Assembly (NCBI GenBank): GCA_016186525.1 | Contig: JACPLM010000032.1 | Coordinates: 1-10,247, forward strand | Source of the DNA: Candidatus Nealsoniibacteriota bacterium | GTDB lineage: Bacteria; Patescibacteriota; Minisyncoccia; Minisyncoccales; MHMH01 | Length of the DNA stretch: 10,247 nucleotides | Reading direction: 5' to 3' | Part shown: in pieces, positions 1-6,765 of the stretch | Position numbering within the stretch: position 1 is the first letter of the stretch | How the letters are laid out: each line of letters opens with the position of its first letter | Position numbers and translations under genes: made by a program | The notes under the pieces: generated by a model | Seen by the model: only the letters and a program-made list of their open reading frames with translations | Database searches by the model: none | Told to the model about the DNA's origin: nothing

Positions 1-1
1 A

Positions 2-385
2 AATTTAGCTTTCTTTAAATTAATTCCAGTTACTTTGACTTTGGCCGGCATCGGCGGTTTTCTTTTATCCATAGGCATGGCCGTTGACGGCAATATCCTT
101 ATTTTTTCAAGAATCAGAGAAGAATTGCGCCGGGGAAGGACATTCCCCATGGCCCTTGAAGAGGGCTTCAGAAGGGCCTGGCCTGCTATTTGGGACGGAA
201 ATTTTACGCTTTTGATTGTCGCTTTAATTTTATTCAGCTTGGGCACGAGTTTTGTCAAAGGTTTTGCTTTAACGTTGATTATCGGCACTTTGCTTAGCAT
301 GTTTTCGGCAATAACTATAACTAAAAACTTTCTTCGAGTATTTGTCGGCACAAAGCTCGAAAAGGTAAAAATATTATGGCAATAA
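2..385 (+). CDS. secD: SecD, C-terminal part (5' truncated by window edge)
   Basis: This is the C-terminal end of the SecD subunit of the SecDF complex, an inner-membrane machine that uses the proton gradient to help the Sec translocon finish protein export. The reading frame is open from base 2, so the real start lies outside the window; the TTG at 35 is internal. The visible part carries the family motif GMAVDGN-ILIF-SRIREE in a transmembrane segment, including the Asp (in AVDGN) that is the proton-relay residue in SecD homologues. It is followed by the AWPAIWDGNFTLL region and two hydrophobic helices ending in ITITKNFLRVF. The usual ERIREE is SRIREE here. It ends in TAA 108 bases before metK, and secF follows metK, so the three genes probably belong together. 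The identification is firm. Confidence 0.93.
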   Translation, partial: NLAFFKLIPVTLTLAGIGGFLLSIGMAVDGNILIFSRIREELRRGRTFPMALEEGFRRAWPAIWDGNFTLLIVALILFSLGTSFVKGFALTLIIGTLLSMFSAITITKNFLRVFVGTKLEKVKILWQ

Positions 386-395
386 CGATCACAGT

Positions 396-460
396 GTTTC
401 CCCCGACCCCCTTTCTTTTCAAAACCCTCGGTTTTGAATAATTTCCAATACGGGGGAGAC
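396..460 (+). promoter_or_regulatory. Stem-loop in the secD-metK spacer (candidate metK leader element)
   Basis: Bases 396-405 pair with 451-460 as a 10-bp helix (nine Watson-Crick pairs and one T-G wobble at 398/458). Inside it a second hairpin has a perfect 9-bp stem, 418-426 with 430-438, and loop CTC. The two helices are separated by a symmetric internal loop, 12 bases on each side (406-417 and 439-450). The wobble is a valid pair only in a + strand RNA, which favours a transcribed element in the secD/metK direction. No T-run follows, so it is not a typical intrinsic terminator. It does not match the SAM riboswitch consensus sequences I know. Whether it regulates metK, stabilises the message or is an intergenic repeat cannot be told here. 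Confidence 0.5.
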
Positions 461-493
461 CCAAAATTTATTAAAATTAAATTTTAAAAATTT

Positions 494-1651
494 ATGAAAA
501 AATATTTATTTACTTCCGAGTCGGTGACTGAAGGCCACCCAGATAAGGTGTGCGATCAATTGTCAGACGCTATTTATGACGAAATGCTAAAGCAAGATCC
601 GGACAGCCATGCCGGAGTGGAATGTTTTGCTACCACGGGTTTGGTTTTAGTCGGAGGAGAGGCGAGGACAAAGGCATATGTTAATATCCAAGATACCGTA
701 AGGCGAGTGCTTAGGGAAATTGGTTACGATAAACAAGAGTACGGTTTTTGCGCTGACGATGTCGGAGTAATAGTTACTTTGCACGAACAGTCGCCTGATA
801 TTGCCCAAGGAGTAGACGAGAGCAAAGACAAAGATAAAGAGCAGGGTGCTGGCGATCAGGGTTTGATGTTTGGCTATGCCACAAATGAAACTGAAGAGTT
901 TATGCCCCTGACATTGGTTCTTGCCCATAAATTGACAAAGCGTTTGGCCGAAGTTAGAAAAAATAAAACTTTATCCTACTTAAGGCCAGATGGCAAGTCG
1001 CAAGTTACCGTAGAGTACGAGAATGGCAAAGCAAAAAGAATAGAAGCTGTTGTGGTTGCTGCCCATCATTCAGCTGATGTTGGCATGGAGAAGCTAAGGG
1101 CCGATATAAAAGAACATGTTATTATGCCGATTGTCGGCAACCTGGTTGATGAAAATACGAAGTATTTTATCAATTCAACCGGCAGATTTGTTTTAGGCGG
1201 TCCCCCGGCTGATACTGGCTTAACTGGGAGAAAAATTATTGTTGACACTTATGGCGGAGTGGGGGCTCATGGCGGAGGATGTTTTTCCGGAAAATGCGTT
1301 ACTAAAGTGGACAGATCCGGAGCCTATATGGCTCGTTACGCGGCTAAAAATATTGTAGCCGCCGGCCTTGCCGATAAGTGCGAACTTCAAGTCGCTTATT
1401 CTATCGGCATAGCTAAGCCGGTTTCAATTTTTGTTAATACAGAAGGAACCGGCAAAATTCCAGATGATGAAATTGCGGAAATCGTTAAAAAAGTTTTTGA
1501 TTTTAGGCCAAAGCAGATTATCGAGCATTTAAATCTTAAGCGGCCTATTTACCAAAAAACCGCAGCTTACGGACATTTCGGAAGAAATGACGCTGATTTC
1601 ACTTGGGAAAAAACAGATAAAGTTGACGAATTAAGAAAATATGTCTCTTAA
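494..1651 (+). CDS. metK: S-adenosylmethionine synthetase (methionine adenosyltransferase)
   Basis: This cytosolic enzyme makes S-adenosylmethionine from methionine and ATP, releasing phosphate and diphosphate. The 385-residue length matches the family (about 384 in E. coli), and the match runs from the first residues to the last. Landmarks are TSESVTEGHPDK (residues 7-18, with catalytic His15 and Asp17), the hexapeptide GAGDQG, TGRFVLGGP, GLTGRKIIVDTYGG and the C-terminal TAAYGHFGR. The glycine-rich P-loop-like segment reads GGGCFSGKCVTKVDRS. Lys267, Lys271 and Asp273 are kept, but the usual Ala and Asp are Cys263 and Cys268. The ATG at 494 follows an A/T-only stretch with no Shine-Dalgarno site. 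The gene sits between secD and secF and its last 11 bases overlap secF. Its product would supply the radical SAM enzyme at 7874, although that link is metabolic only. Confidence 0.98.
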   Translation: MKKYLFTSESVTEGHPDKVCDQLSDAIYDEMLKQDPDSHAGVECFATTGLVLVGGEARTKAYVNIQDTVRRVLREIGYDKQEYGFCADDVGVIVTLHEQSPDIAQGVDESKDKDKEQGAGDQGLMFGYATNETEEFMPLTLVLAHKLTKRLAEVRKNKTLSYLRPDGKSQVTVEYENGKAKRIEAVVVAAHHSADVGMEKLRADIKEHVIMPIVGNLVDENTKYFINSTGRFVLGGPPADTGLTGRKIIVDTYGGVGAHGGGCFSGKCVTKVDRSGAYMARYAAKNIVAAGLADKCELQVAYSIGIAKPVSIFVNTEGTGKIPDDEIAEIVKKVFDFRPKQIIEHLNLKRPIYQKTAAYGHFGRNDADFTWEKTDKVDELRKYVS

Positions 1652-2522
1652 CTTCCTTCGCTACAAAAAAATCTATTTCGTTTTTATCGGTATTTTGAGC
1701 TTAGCCAGCATTGCCAGCTTAGCCGTATTCGGGTTGAAGCCGGGGATTGATTTCACCGGGGGCAGCATTCTTGAGCTTGAATACAAAGCCGACAGGCCTT
1801 CTAACCAAGAAATAGAAGAAAAATTGGCAGGATTAGATTTGGGTTCTTTAGTTTTACAGCCTGCCGGAGAAAGGGGGGTCATTATCAGAATGAAGGATAT
1901 CGCAGAGGAGGCCCATCAAGAAATCATCCAAAAATTAGGCAAAAATGATTTTGAAGAAAAGCGTTTTGAGGCGGTGGGCTCTGTGATAGGCATGGAATTA
2001 AAACAGAAGACAATAACGCTGATTTTAGTTTCTTTGTTCGCCGTCGTCTTTTATATCGCTCTGGCCTTCAGGAAAGTCCAAAGGCCTGTCCAATCTTGGG
2101 AATACGCCTTGGCCTCTTTGGTTTCTCTTTTCCATGATATTTTAATACCTTTAGGCGTTTTTTCCGTTTTGGGTAAATTTTACGGAGTTGAAATTTCTAT
2201 CCCGGTAGTTACCGCCCTCCTTACGGTTGGAGGAAGTTCTATCAATAATGTTATTGTGGTTTTCGACAGAATCAGGGAGAACATCATGAAAAGAAGCGGC
2301 GTGACTTTTGAGGATACGGTCAATAAAAGCATAAATGAAACTTTAGGCAGATGCCTTAATACGTCTTTTTGCTATCTTTTGCCGCTCTTAGCTATTTTCT
2401 TTTTCGGAGGAATTACTTTGAAATATTTCGCCTTAGCTTTAATTGTCGGAATTTCAGCTGGCACCTACTCTTCAGTGTTTTTAGCCGGGCCCCTATTGAC
2501 AATATTTAGGCGATATGCTTAA
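1641..2522 (+). CDS. secF: SecF, protein export membrane protein
   Basis: SecF pairs with SecD to drive late steps of Sec-dependent export. The 293-residue protein has the expected six membrane segments: one near residues 9-30, then five after the periplasmic domain. Family motifs are FTGGSILELEY after the first helix, SLFHDILIPLGVF, SSINNVIVVFDRIREN, and the segment INETLGRCLNTS, in which Arg237 is kept. In most SecF proteins the fourth-helix motif reads SIND; here it is SINN, so the usually conserved membrane Asp is Asn203. The start ATG lies inside the end of metK in another frame (11-base overlap), and there is no Shine-Dalgarno site, so translation is probably coupled to metK. The identification is firm; the Asp-to-Asn change is the odd point. 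Confidence 0.96.
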   Translation: MSLNFLRYKKIYFVFIGILSLASIASLAVFGLKPGIDFTGGSILELEYKADRPSNQEIEEKLAGLDLGSLVLQPAGERGVIIRMKDIAEEAHQEIIQKLGKNDFEEKRFEAVGSVIGMELKQKTITLILVSLFAVVFYIALAFRKVQRPVQSWEYALASLVSLFHDILIPLGVFSVLGKFYGVEISIPVVTALLTVGGSSINNVIVVFDRIRENIMKRSGVTFEDTVNKSINETLGRCLNTSFCYLLPLLAIFFFGGITLKYFALALIVGISAGTYSSVFLAGPLLTIFRRYA

Positions 2523-2524
2523 AT
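2496..2524 (+). promoter_or_regulatory. Possible promoter inside the 3' end of secF
   Basis: A perfect -35 hexamer TTGACA (2496-2501) is followed after 17 bases by TTAAAT (2519-2524), which matches four of six bases of the -10 consensus. Transcription from it would start near 2531, just past the ATG at 2529. If it is real, the next gene would start at the ATG at 2550 or 2562 instead. The box lies in secF coding sequence, so chance occurrence is quite possible. Confidence 0.25.
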
Positions 2525-2528
2525 ATAG

Positions 2529-3521
2529 ATGTACCGCGGCTTGGGCTCTATGTTTAACCCCATGCAAAAATATAATTATCAAACAATTTGCCACAGCAAT
2601 TTGCTGAAAGATTTGCCGAGCAGGCACAAAGATGTGATAGCTAGGCGTTTTGGCTTGAATGGAGAAAAAGAAACTTTAGAATCAATCGGCCATGATTTTG
2701 GCATCACCAGGGAAAGAGTCCGCCAGATTCAGGATGACAGTTTGAATAAATTAGAAGGTAAAATGGACTTGCCTATTTTCCGGAATGTTTTCCATAATTT
2801 TTTAAATTATTTTGAGAAAGCCGGTTCCCTGAAAAGAGAAAATTTATTGATTCAAGATTTGGGAGGAGAAAAATTTCAAAATTACGTTTCCCTGCTCTTG
2901 ACCGTAGGAAAACCATTCCAAAGATACGGCGAGACGGAAGATTTCTACAGTTTTTGGGCTATTGATAGGGGGGCTTTTAATGTTGCCCGCAAAACTATAG
3001 ATGAGTTTGCTAATTTACTGAATGAAAAAAATGCGCCAATGGCCCTGCCTAAAGGAGTCCTGCTTTCTCACATTGAAATTTCAAAAAACATTCTTAAGGG
3101 CTCGCAAGGCCTTTACGGTTTGAAGCACTGGCCGGAAATTAATCCCCGTGGAATAAAAGATAAGGCCTATTTGGTGATGAAGCAGGGGAAACATCCTCTT
3201 CATTTTACTGATGTCGCCAAGTCCATCGGAGACGGCGCTTTGGTTCAGACGGTGCATAATGAATTAATAAAAGATCAAAGATTTGTTCTGGTCGGACGCG
3301 GCCTTTACGCTTTAAAAGAGTGGGGCTACGAACCCGGAGTCGTCAAAGAAGTCATAGCTAGGACAATTGATAACGCCGGAGGAGAACTGGATAAAGACAC
3401 TATCGTGGAAGAGGTATTAAAACAAAGACAGGTTCAGCCGAACACTATTTTGTTAAATTTGCAAAACTCAAAATATTTCCTTAAAAATTCCGAAGGGAAG
3501 TATACTATCAGAAGGGCTTAA
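2529..3521 (+). CDS. Sigma-70 region 4-like / HARE-HTH winged-helix DNA-binding protein
   Basis: This is a probable transcription-associated protein of 330 residues. Residues 24-77 resemble sigma-70 region 4: LPSRHKDVIARRFGL followed by the helix-turn-helix ESIGHDFGITRERVRQIQ, which in true sigma factors reads the -35 box. No region 2 or 3 is visible, so it is not a complete sigma factor. Residues about 208-270 resemble a HARE-HTH winged helix, the fold also found in the RNA polymerase delta subunit of Firmicutes, with HPLHFTDVAKSI and GRGLYALKEWG. A second winged-helix-like unit follows to the end (residues 271-330). The middle (80-207) is helical and not recognised. There is no Shine-Dalgarno site. 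ATGs at 2529, 2550 and 2562 are all possible starts because the conserved part begins near residue 24. It lies 6 bases after secF. Its role as an RNA polymerase-binding regulator is inferred. Confidence 0.75.
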   Translation: MYRGLGSMFNPMQKYNYQTICHSNLLKDLPSRHKDVIARRFGLNGEKETLESIGHDFGITRERVRQIQDDSLNKLEGKMDLPIFRNVFHNFLNYFEKAGSLKRENLLIQDLGGEKFQNYVSLLLTVGKPFQRYGETEDFYSFWAIDRGAFNVARKTIDEFANLLNEKNAPMALPKGVLLSHIEISKNILKGSQGLYGLKHWPEINPRGIKDKAYLVMKQGKHPLHFTDVAKSIGDGALVQTVHNELIKDQRFVLVGRGLYALKEWGYEPGVVKEVIARTIDNAGGELDKDTIVEEVLKQRQVQPNTILLNLQNSKYFLKNSEGKYTIRRA

Positions 3522-3525
3522 AAGA

Positions 3526-3534
3526 TGATATAAT
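3526..3534 (+). promoter_or_regulatory. Extended -10 promoter giving an apparently leaderless transcript
   Basis: TGATATAAT is a perfect extended -10 element (TGn followed by TATAAT, 3529-3534). No good -35 hexamer lies upstream, as is usual for extended -10 promoters. Transcription would start near 3541, one or two bases before the ATG at 3543, so the mRNA would have essentially no leader. This agrees with the absence of a Shine-Dalgarno site. Confidence 0.6.
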
Positions 3535-3542
3535 TGTAAAAG

Positions 3543-4871
3543 ATGGAAGCTATACCCTTATTTATTGCTCCATTGATTGGAAAACTTTGGGGTTTGATTA
3601 ATCTTTGGTGGTGGGTGCCAATACCTTTTTTGCTTTGGCGCCCTTTTTTATTTTACTGGAGGTGGTGGAGGTGGGAATTGGCTCAGTACAAGCAAAAAAA
3701 AGTTTTACTGGAGATCAAAATGCCAAAGGAGGTCTTAAAGCCCTTAAAATCAATGGAGCAGGTTTTTTCAGCTATTTGGGGCAACGTATTTGACCCTCCA
3801 GATTGGTCTGAATTTTGGTTTGAAGGCAAGGATTTGGATGCGGTTCAGTTGGAAATGGCCAGTATCGGCGGAGAACCCCATCTTTATGTCAGGTGCACCG
3901 ATAACCGCAGGAATGCCGTAGAAGCCTCGATTTATTCTCAATATCCAGAAGCTGAAATTTCTGTAGCCGACGACTATACGAAGTATGTTCCTCAAGATTT
4001 GCCGAATAAAGATTGGGAACTTTGGGGCACTGATTACATAATGTCTAAATCCGATGTTTATCCCATTAAGACATATTCTAAATTTTTTGAAGAAACAGAG
4101 TCCGCTAAAGAAGAGAAAAGAATTGATCCCATGGCTACTTTATTGGAAGGAATGGCTAAGTTGGGGCCCGGAGAACAGCTTTGGATTCAGATTGCAGTTA
4201 GTCCGGTTACCAGCGTTAATAATATAAAAGCTGGCGGCACTTATGATTTCGTTGCCGAGGGGAGAAAAATTGCTGACAAATTGGCCAAAAGGCCGGAAAA
4301 GGAAAAACCAAAATCAATTCTTACCCAAGCTTTTGAGGAAGTGGCTTATGGCAAAATGCCCGGAGAAGGCGAGGAAGAAAAGGTAGAGATTTTTCCCGCG
4401 GAACTTCGTTTGACTCCCGGAGAAAGAGATATAGTTGAGGGAGTGGAGAATAAAGTTGCCAAACGCTGTTTTCAATCTTTTGTGAGATTTATTTATCTTG
4501 CTAAAAGAGAGGTTTATTTCGGCGGGGCAAAAGCAATTCCCTTTGGGTTTTTTAACCAGTTTTCTACTGAAAATCTGAACGGCTTAAGGCCTTGGCCGAA
4601 AACTCTGACCAAAGTGAAAAAACATTCATGGCTGGGGGCCTTTAGGCTTCGGAGGGTTTTTCTGAAAAAAAGGAGATTATTTTTCCGTTACATTAAAAGA
4701 CAGCCTCCTATGTTTCCCAAGCCGGCAGGCAAAGGCAGTTTTATTTTAAATACGGAAGAATTGGCTACCGTTTTTCACTTCCCGGGCAGGGTGGTGGCTC
4801 CGGCTCCTTTTGTTTCGCGCGTGGAATCCAAGAGAGGAGAAGCGCCTCCGGGCTTGCCTATGGAAGAATAA
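3543..4871 (+). CDS. Trp-rich membrane-anchored protein paired with TraG/VirD4-like ATPase
   Basis: I recognise this only as a conserved protein of unknown function that, in Patescibacteria, sits directly before a TraG/VirD4-type ATPase. Residues 4-44 are strongly hydrophobic and contain nine Trp, ending in the basic aromatic run FYWRWWRWE. This suggests one or two membrane passes with an interfacial belt. A soluble domain of about 390 residues follows, with segments such as WFEGKDLDAVQLEMASIGGE and YSQYPEAEISVADDYTKYVP. A Lys/Arg-rich stretch lies near residues 355-385, and the end is proline-rich. No ATPase motif, signal-peptidase site or cysteine cluster is seen. The next gene starts 17 bases downstream and lacks any membrane segment, so this protein probably provides the membrane anchor and docking surface for the ATPase. 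That role is an inference. Confidence 0.6.
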   Translation: MEAIPLFIAPLIGKLWGLINLWWWVPIPFLLWRPFLFYWRWWRWELAQYKQKKVLLEIKMPKEVLKPLKSMEQVFSAIWGNVFDPPDWSEFWFEGKDLDAVQLEMASIGGEPHLYVRCTDNRRNAVEASIYSQYPEAEISVADDYTKYVPQDLPNKDWELWGTDYIMSKSDVYPIKTYSKFFEETESAKEEKRIDPMATLLEGMAKLGPGEQLWIQIAVSPVTSVNNIKAGGTYDFVAEGRKIADKLAKRPEKEKPKSILTQAFEEVAYGKMPGEGEEEKVEIFPAELRLTPGERDIVEGVENKVAKRCFQSFVRFIYLAKREVYFGGAKAIPFGFFNQFSTENLNGLRPWPKTLTKVKKHSWLGAFRLRRVFLKKRRLFFRYIKRQPPMFPKPAGKGSFILNTEELATVFHFPGRVVAPAPFVSRVESKRGEAPPGLPMEE

Positions 4872-4888
4872 ATTTTTGTTAATCTATT

Positions 4889-6688
4889 ATGCCTAGTGAA
4901 ATAAACTTTTTTGCTGAAACTACATTCCGCAATATGAGGCGCAAGTTTGGCATAAAGCTCGACGATAGGCGTCGGCACTTTTATGTTATCGGCAAAACGG
5001 GCATGGGCAAGACCAACATGATTCAAAATATGGCTATTCAGGATATTAAAGCGGGAAACGGCATGGGTTTTGTCGATCCTCACGGAGAAGCGGCTGAAGC
5101 ATTGCTGGATTTTATCCCGCCAGAAAGGATTAACGACGTAATTTATTTTAATCCGGCTGACATAGAATATCCCATTGCTTTTAATATCATGGAGAAGGTT
5201 GATGTGGCTCACAGGCACTTGGTTGCCGGAGGCCTTATGGGCGTTTTTAAGAAAATCTGGCCGGATGTTTGGTCTGCCAGAATGGAGTACATTTTAAATA
5301 ACTGCATTTTGGCTTTATTGGAATATCCCGATGCCACTCTTTTGGGCGTCAATAGAATGCTTTCAGACGTGGAATACCGCAAAAAGGTTGTTGAGAAAAT
5401 TACCGATCCGGTGGTCAAGGCTTTTTGGGTGCAGGAGTATTCCCGTTATACTCAAAGATACGAGGTGGAAGCCACGGCCGCCATTCAAAATAAAGTTGGC
5501 CAGTTTATTTCTGCCCCTTTGATTAGAAATATTATCGGCCAAGTCAAGTCCTCCATTGATATGAGAAAAATTATGGACGAGGGAAAGATTTTAATATTGG
5601 ATCTTTCCAAGGGCAGAATCGGAGAGGATAATTCCCGCCTTTTAGGAGCTTTGATGATTACCAAATTGCAGTTGGCCGCCATGCAGAGAGTTGATATTCC
5701 GGAAGAAAAAAGAAAGGATTTCTTTTTATACATCGATGAGTTTCAAAATTTCGCTACCATGTCTTTCATCAGCATATTGTCCGAAGCCAGGAAATACAGA
5801 TTATCTTTGATTTTGGGCCATCAATATATCACCCAAATGGAGGAAGAGGTAAGGGATGCGGTTTTTGGCAATGTAGGCACTTTGGTCTGTTTCAGGGTTG
5901 GAGCAGAAGACGCCGAATGGATGGAAAGGGAATTTACTCCCGAATTTTTGGCAACCGATCTGGTAAATTTAACGAAATACAATATTTATTTAAAATTAAT
6001 GATTGACGGCGTGGCCGGCAGGCCGTTTTCGGCTCAAACTTTGCCGCCTTTTCCTATGCCCGAAAAATCAAATAGAGAAAAAATCATTAAGGTTTCCAGA
6101 GAAAGATATGGAAATCTGCAAAAAGAAGTGGAAGAAAAAATCGCAAAGTGGACAGGCCCCTTAGATATGCCGGCAATCAGCCAGCAGCCGGCAGGGCCAA
6201 CGCTTTACGACGCTCGCTGTTCAACGTGCGGAAAAGACACTAAAGTGCCCTTCGTTCCTGACGGTAAAAGGCCGGTTTATTGTAAATCTTGCAGGGCCAA
6301 ACTGGGAATAGGCCCCAAAAAGCCTGTAGCTTCAGAGCCGGAAATAGAGATAAGACAAGAGATTCCGCCGGATAAAGAGCCACAGCCGCCAGTCCCGCCA
6401 GAAATTAGACAAATTGAGCCTCAAGGGCCAGTTCCGCCGGAGGTCAGAATAGTTGAGCCGCGGCGAGAGGAATCTAGGCCGGAACCTCCGCCAATCAGGA
6501 CTGTCCCTTTTTCTGCCAATAGGCGCAAAGAAGAAGAAAGACCGAAACAGCAGAGAAGGGAAGTTAATTTGTCAGAACTGAGGCAGGTTTTGGGAGAATC
6601 GCTGGAAAAAAAGGAAGAAAATAAAACGGGAGAAAAGGAGCAAGATAAAGAGGGGACAATAGAGCCGGGGGAAACCATAAAATTTTAA
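4889..6688 (+). CDS. TraG/VirD4-type (type IV coupling-like) ATPase with CxxC-x17-CxxC zinc ribbon
   Basis: This is a hexameric-ATPase-type protein of the VirD4/TraG/TrwB family, which elsewhere feeds DNA or protein into type IV secretion channels. Walker A is GKTGMGKT (residues 35-42) and Walker B is FFLYIDEF (Asp283, Glu284). FVDPHGEAAE, EARKYRLSLILGHQY and the C-terminal GRPFSAQTLPPFP are also typical. There is no N-terminal membrane segment, unlike classical VirD4; the upstream gene may supply it. After the ATPase core, Cys444, Cys447, Cys465 and Cys468 form an exact CxxC-x17-CxxC zinc ribbon. Residues about 475-560 are proline-rich with repeated PPEIRQIEP / PPEVRIVEP units, and the end is highly charged. 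No relaxase or other type IV secretion gene is in the window, so a conjugation role is not supported. DNA uptake, pilus-linked transport or chromosome handling are open possibilities. Confidence 0.85.
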   Translation: MPSEINFFAETTFRNMRRKFGIKLDDRRRHFYVIGKTGMGKTNMIQNMAIQDIKAGNGMGFVDPHGEAAEALLDFIPPERINDVIYFNPADIEYPIAFNIMEKVDVAHRHLVAGGLMGVFKKIWPDVWSARMEYILNNCILALLEYPDATLLGVNRMLSDVEYRKKVVEKITDPVVKAFWVQEYSRYTQRYEVEATAAIQNKVGQFISAPLIRNIIGQVKSSIDMRKIMDEGKILILDLSKGRIGEDNSRLLGALMITKLQLAAMQRVDIPEEKRKDFFLYIDEFQNFATMSFISILSEARKYRLSLILGHQYITQMEEEVRDAVFGNVGTLVCFRVGAEDAEWMEREFTPEFLATDLVNLTKYNIYLKLMIDGVAGRPFSAQTLPPFPMPEKSNREKIIKVSRERYGNLQKEVEEKIAKWTGPLDMPAISQQPAGPTLYDARCSTCGKDTKVPFVPDGKRPVYCKSCRAKLGIGPKKPVASEPEIEIRQEIPPDKEPQPPVPPEIRQIEPQGPVPPEVRIVEPRREESRPEPPPIRTVPFSANRRKEEERPKQQRREVNLSELRQVLGESLEKKEENKTGEKEQDKEGTIEPGETIKF

Positions 6689-6690
6689 AT

Positions 6691-6762
6691 AATCAACGAA
6701 TAACGAATTTAATACGAATATACGAATTCATAAATTCGCAACGGATTCGATATTCGCTGATT
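6691..6762. repeat. 72-base imperfect palindrome filling the spacer before pgk
   Basis: CGAAT occurs at 6697, 6704, 6715 and 6723. Its complement ATTCG occurs at 6734, 6745 and 6752. Three of the four CGAAT copies mirror the three ATTCG copies exactly about an axis between 6726 and 6727 (centre GAATTC), and the outer arms AATCA (6691-6695) and TGATT (6758-6762) also match. Of 36 base positions per arm, 27 are complementary, plus two wobbles in the + strand RNA. It occupies almost the entire gap between the ATPase stop and the pgk ATG. It looks like a dispersed palindromic intergenic element, which cannot be proved from one copy. It has no T-run and is not a standard terminator. Confidence 0.7.
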
Positions 6763-6765
6763 TCT

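Noticed and set aside
386..493. Known SAM riboswitch (SAM-I, SAM-II, SMK box) before metK
   Set aside because: The stem-loop lacks the conserved core sequences of these classes, and no terminator or sequestered ribosome site follows.
1066..1248. Minus-strand frames inside metK, secF, the ATPase and pgk (for example 647-928, 1066-1248, 7182-7739)
   Set aside because: They lie entirely within well-identified genes, have no ribosome site or recognisable domains, and are antisense shadows.
3605..3793. Short + strand frame overlapping the start of the membrane protein gene
   Set aside because: It lies inside the longer gene in another frame, has no promoter or start signal of its own, and its translation shows no domain.
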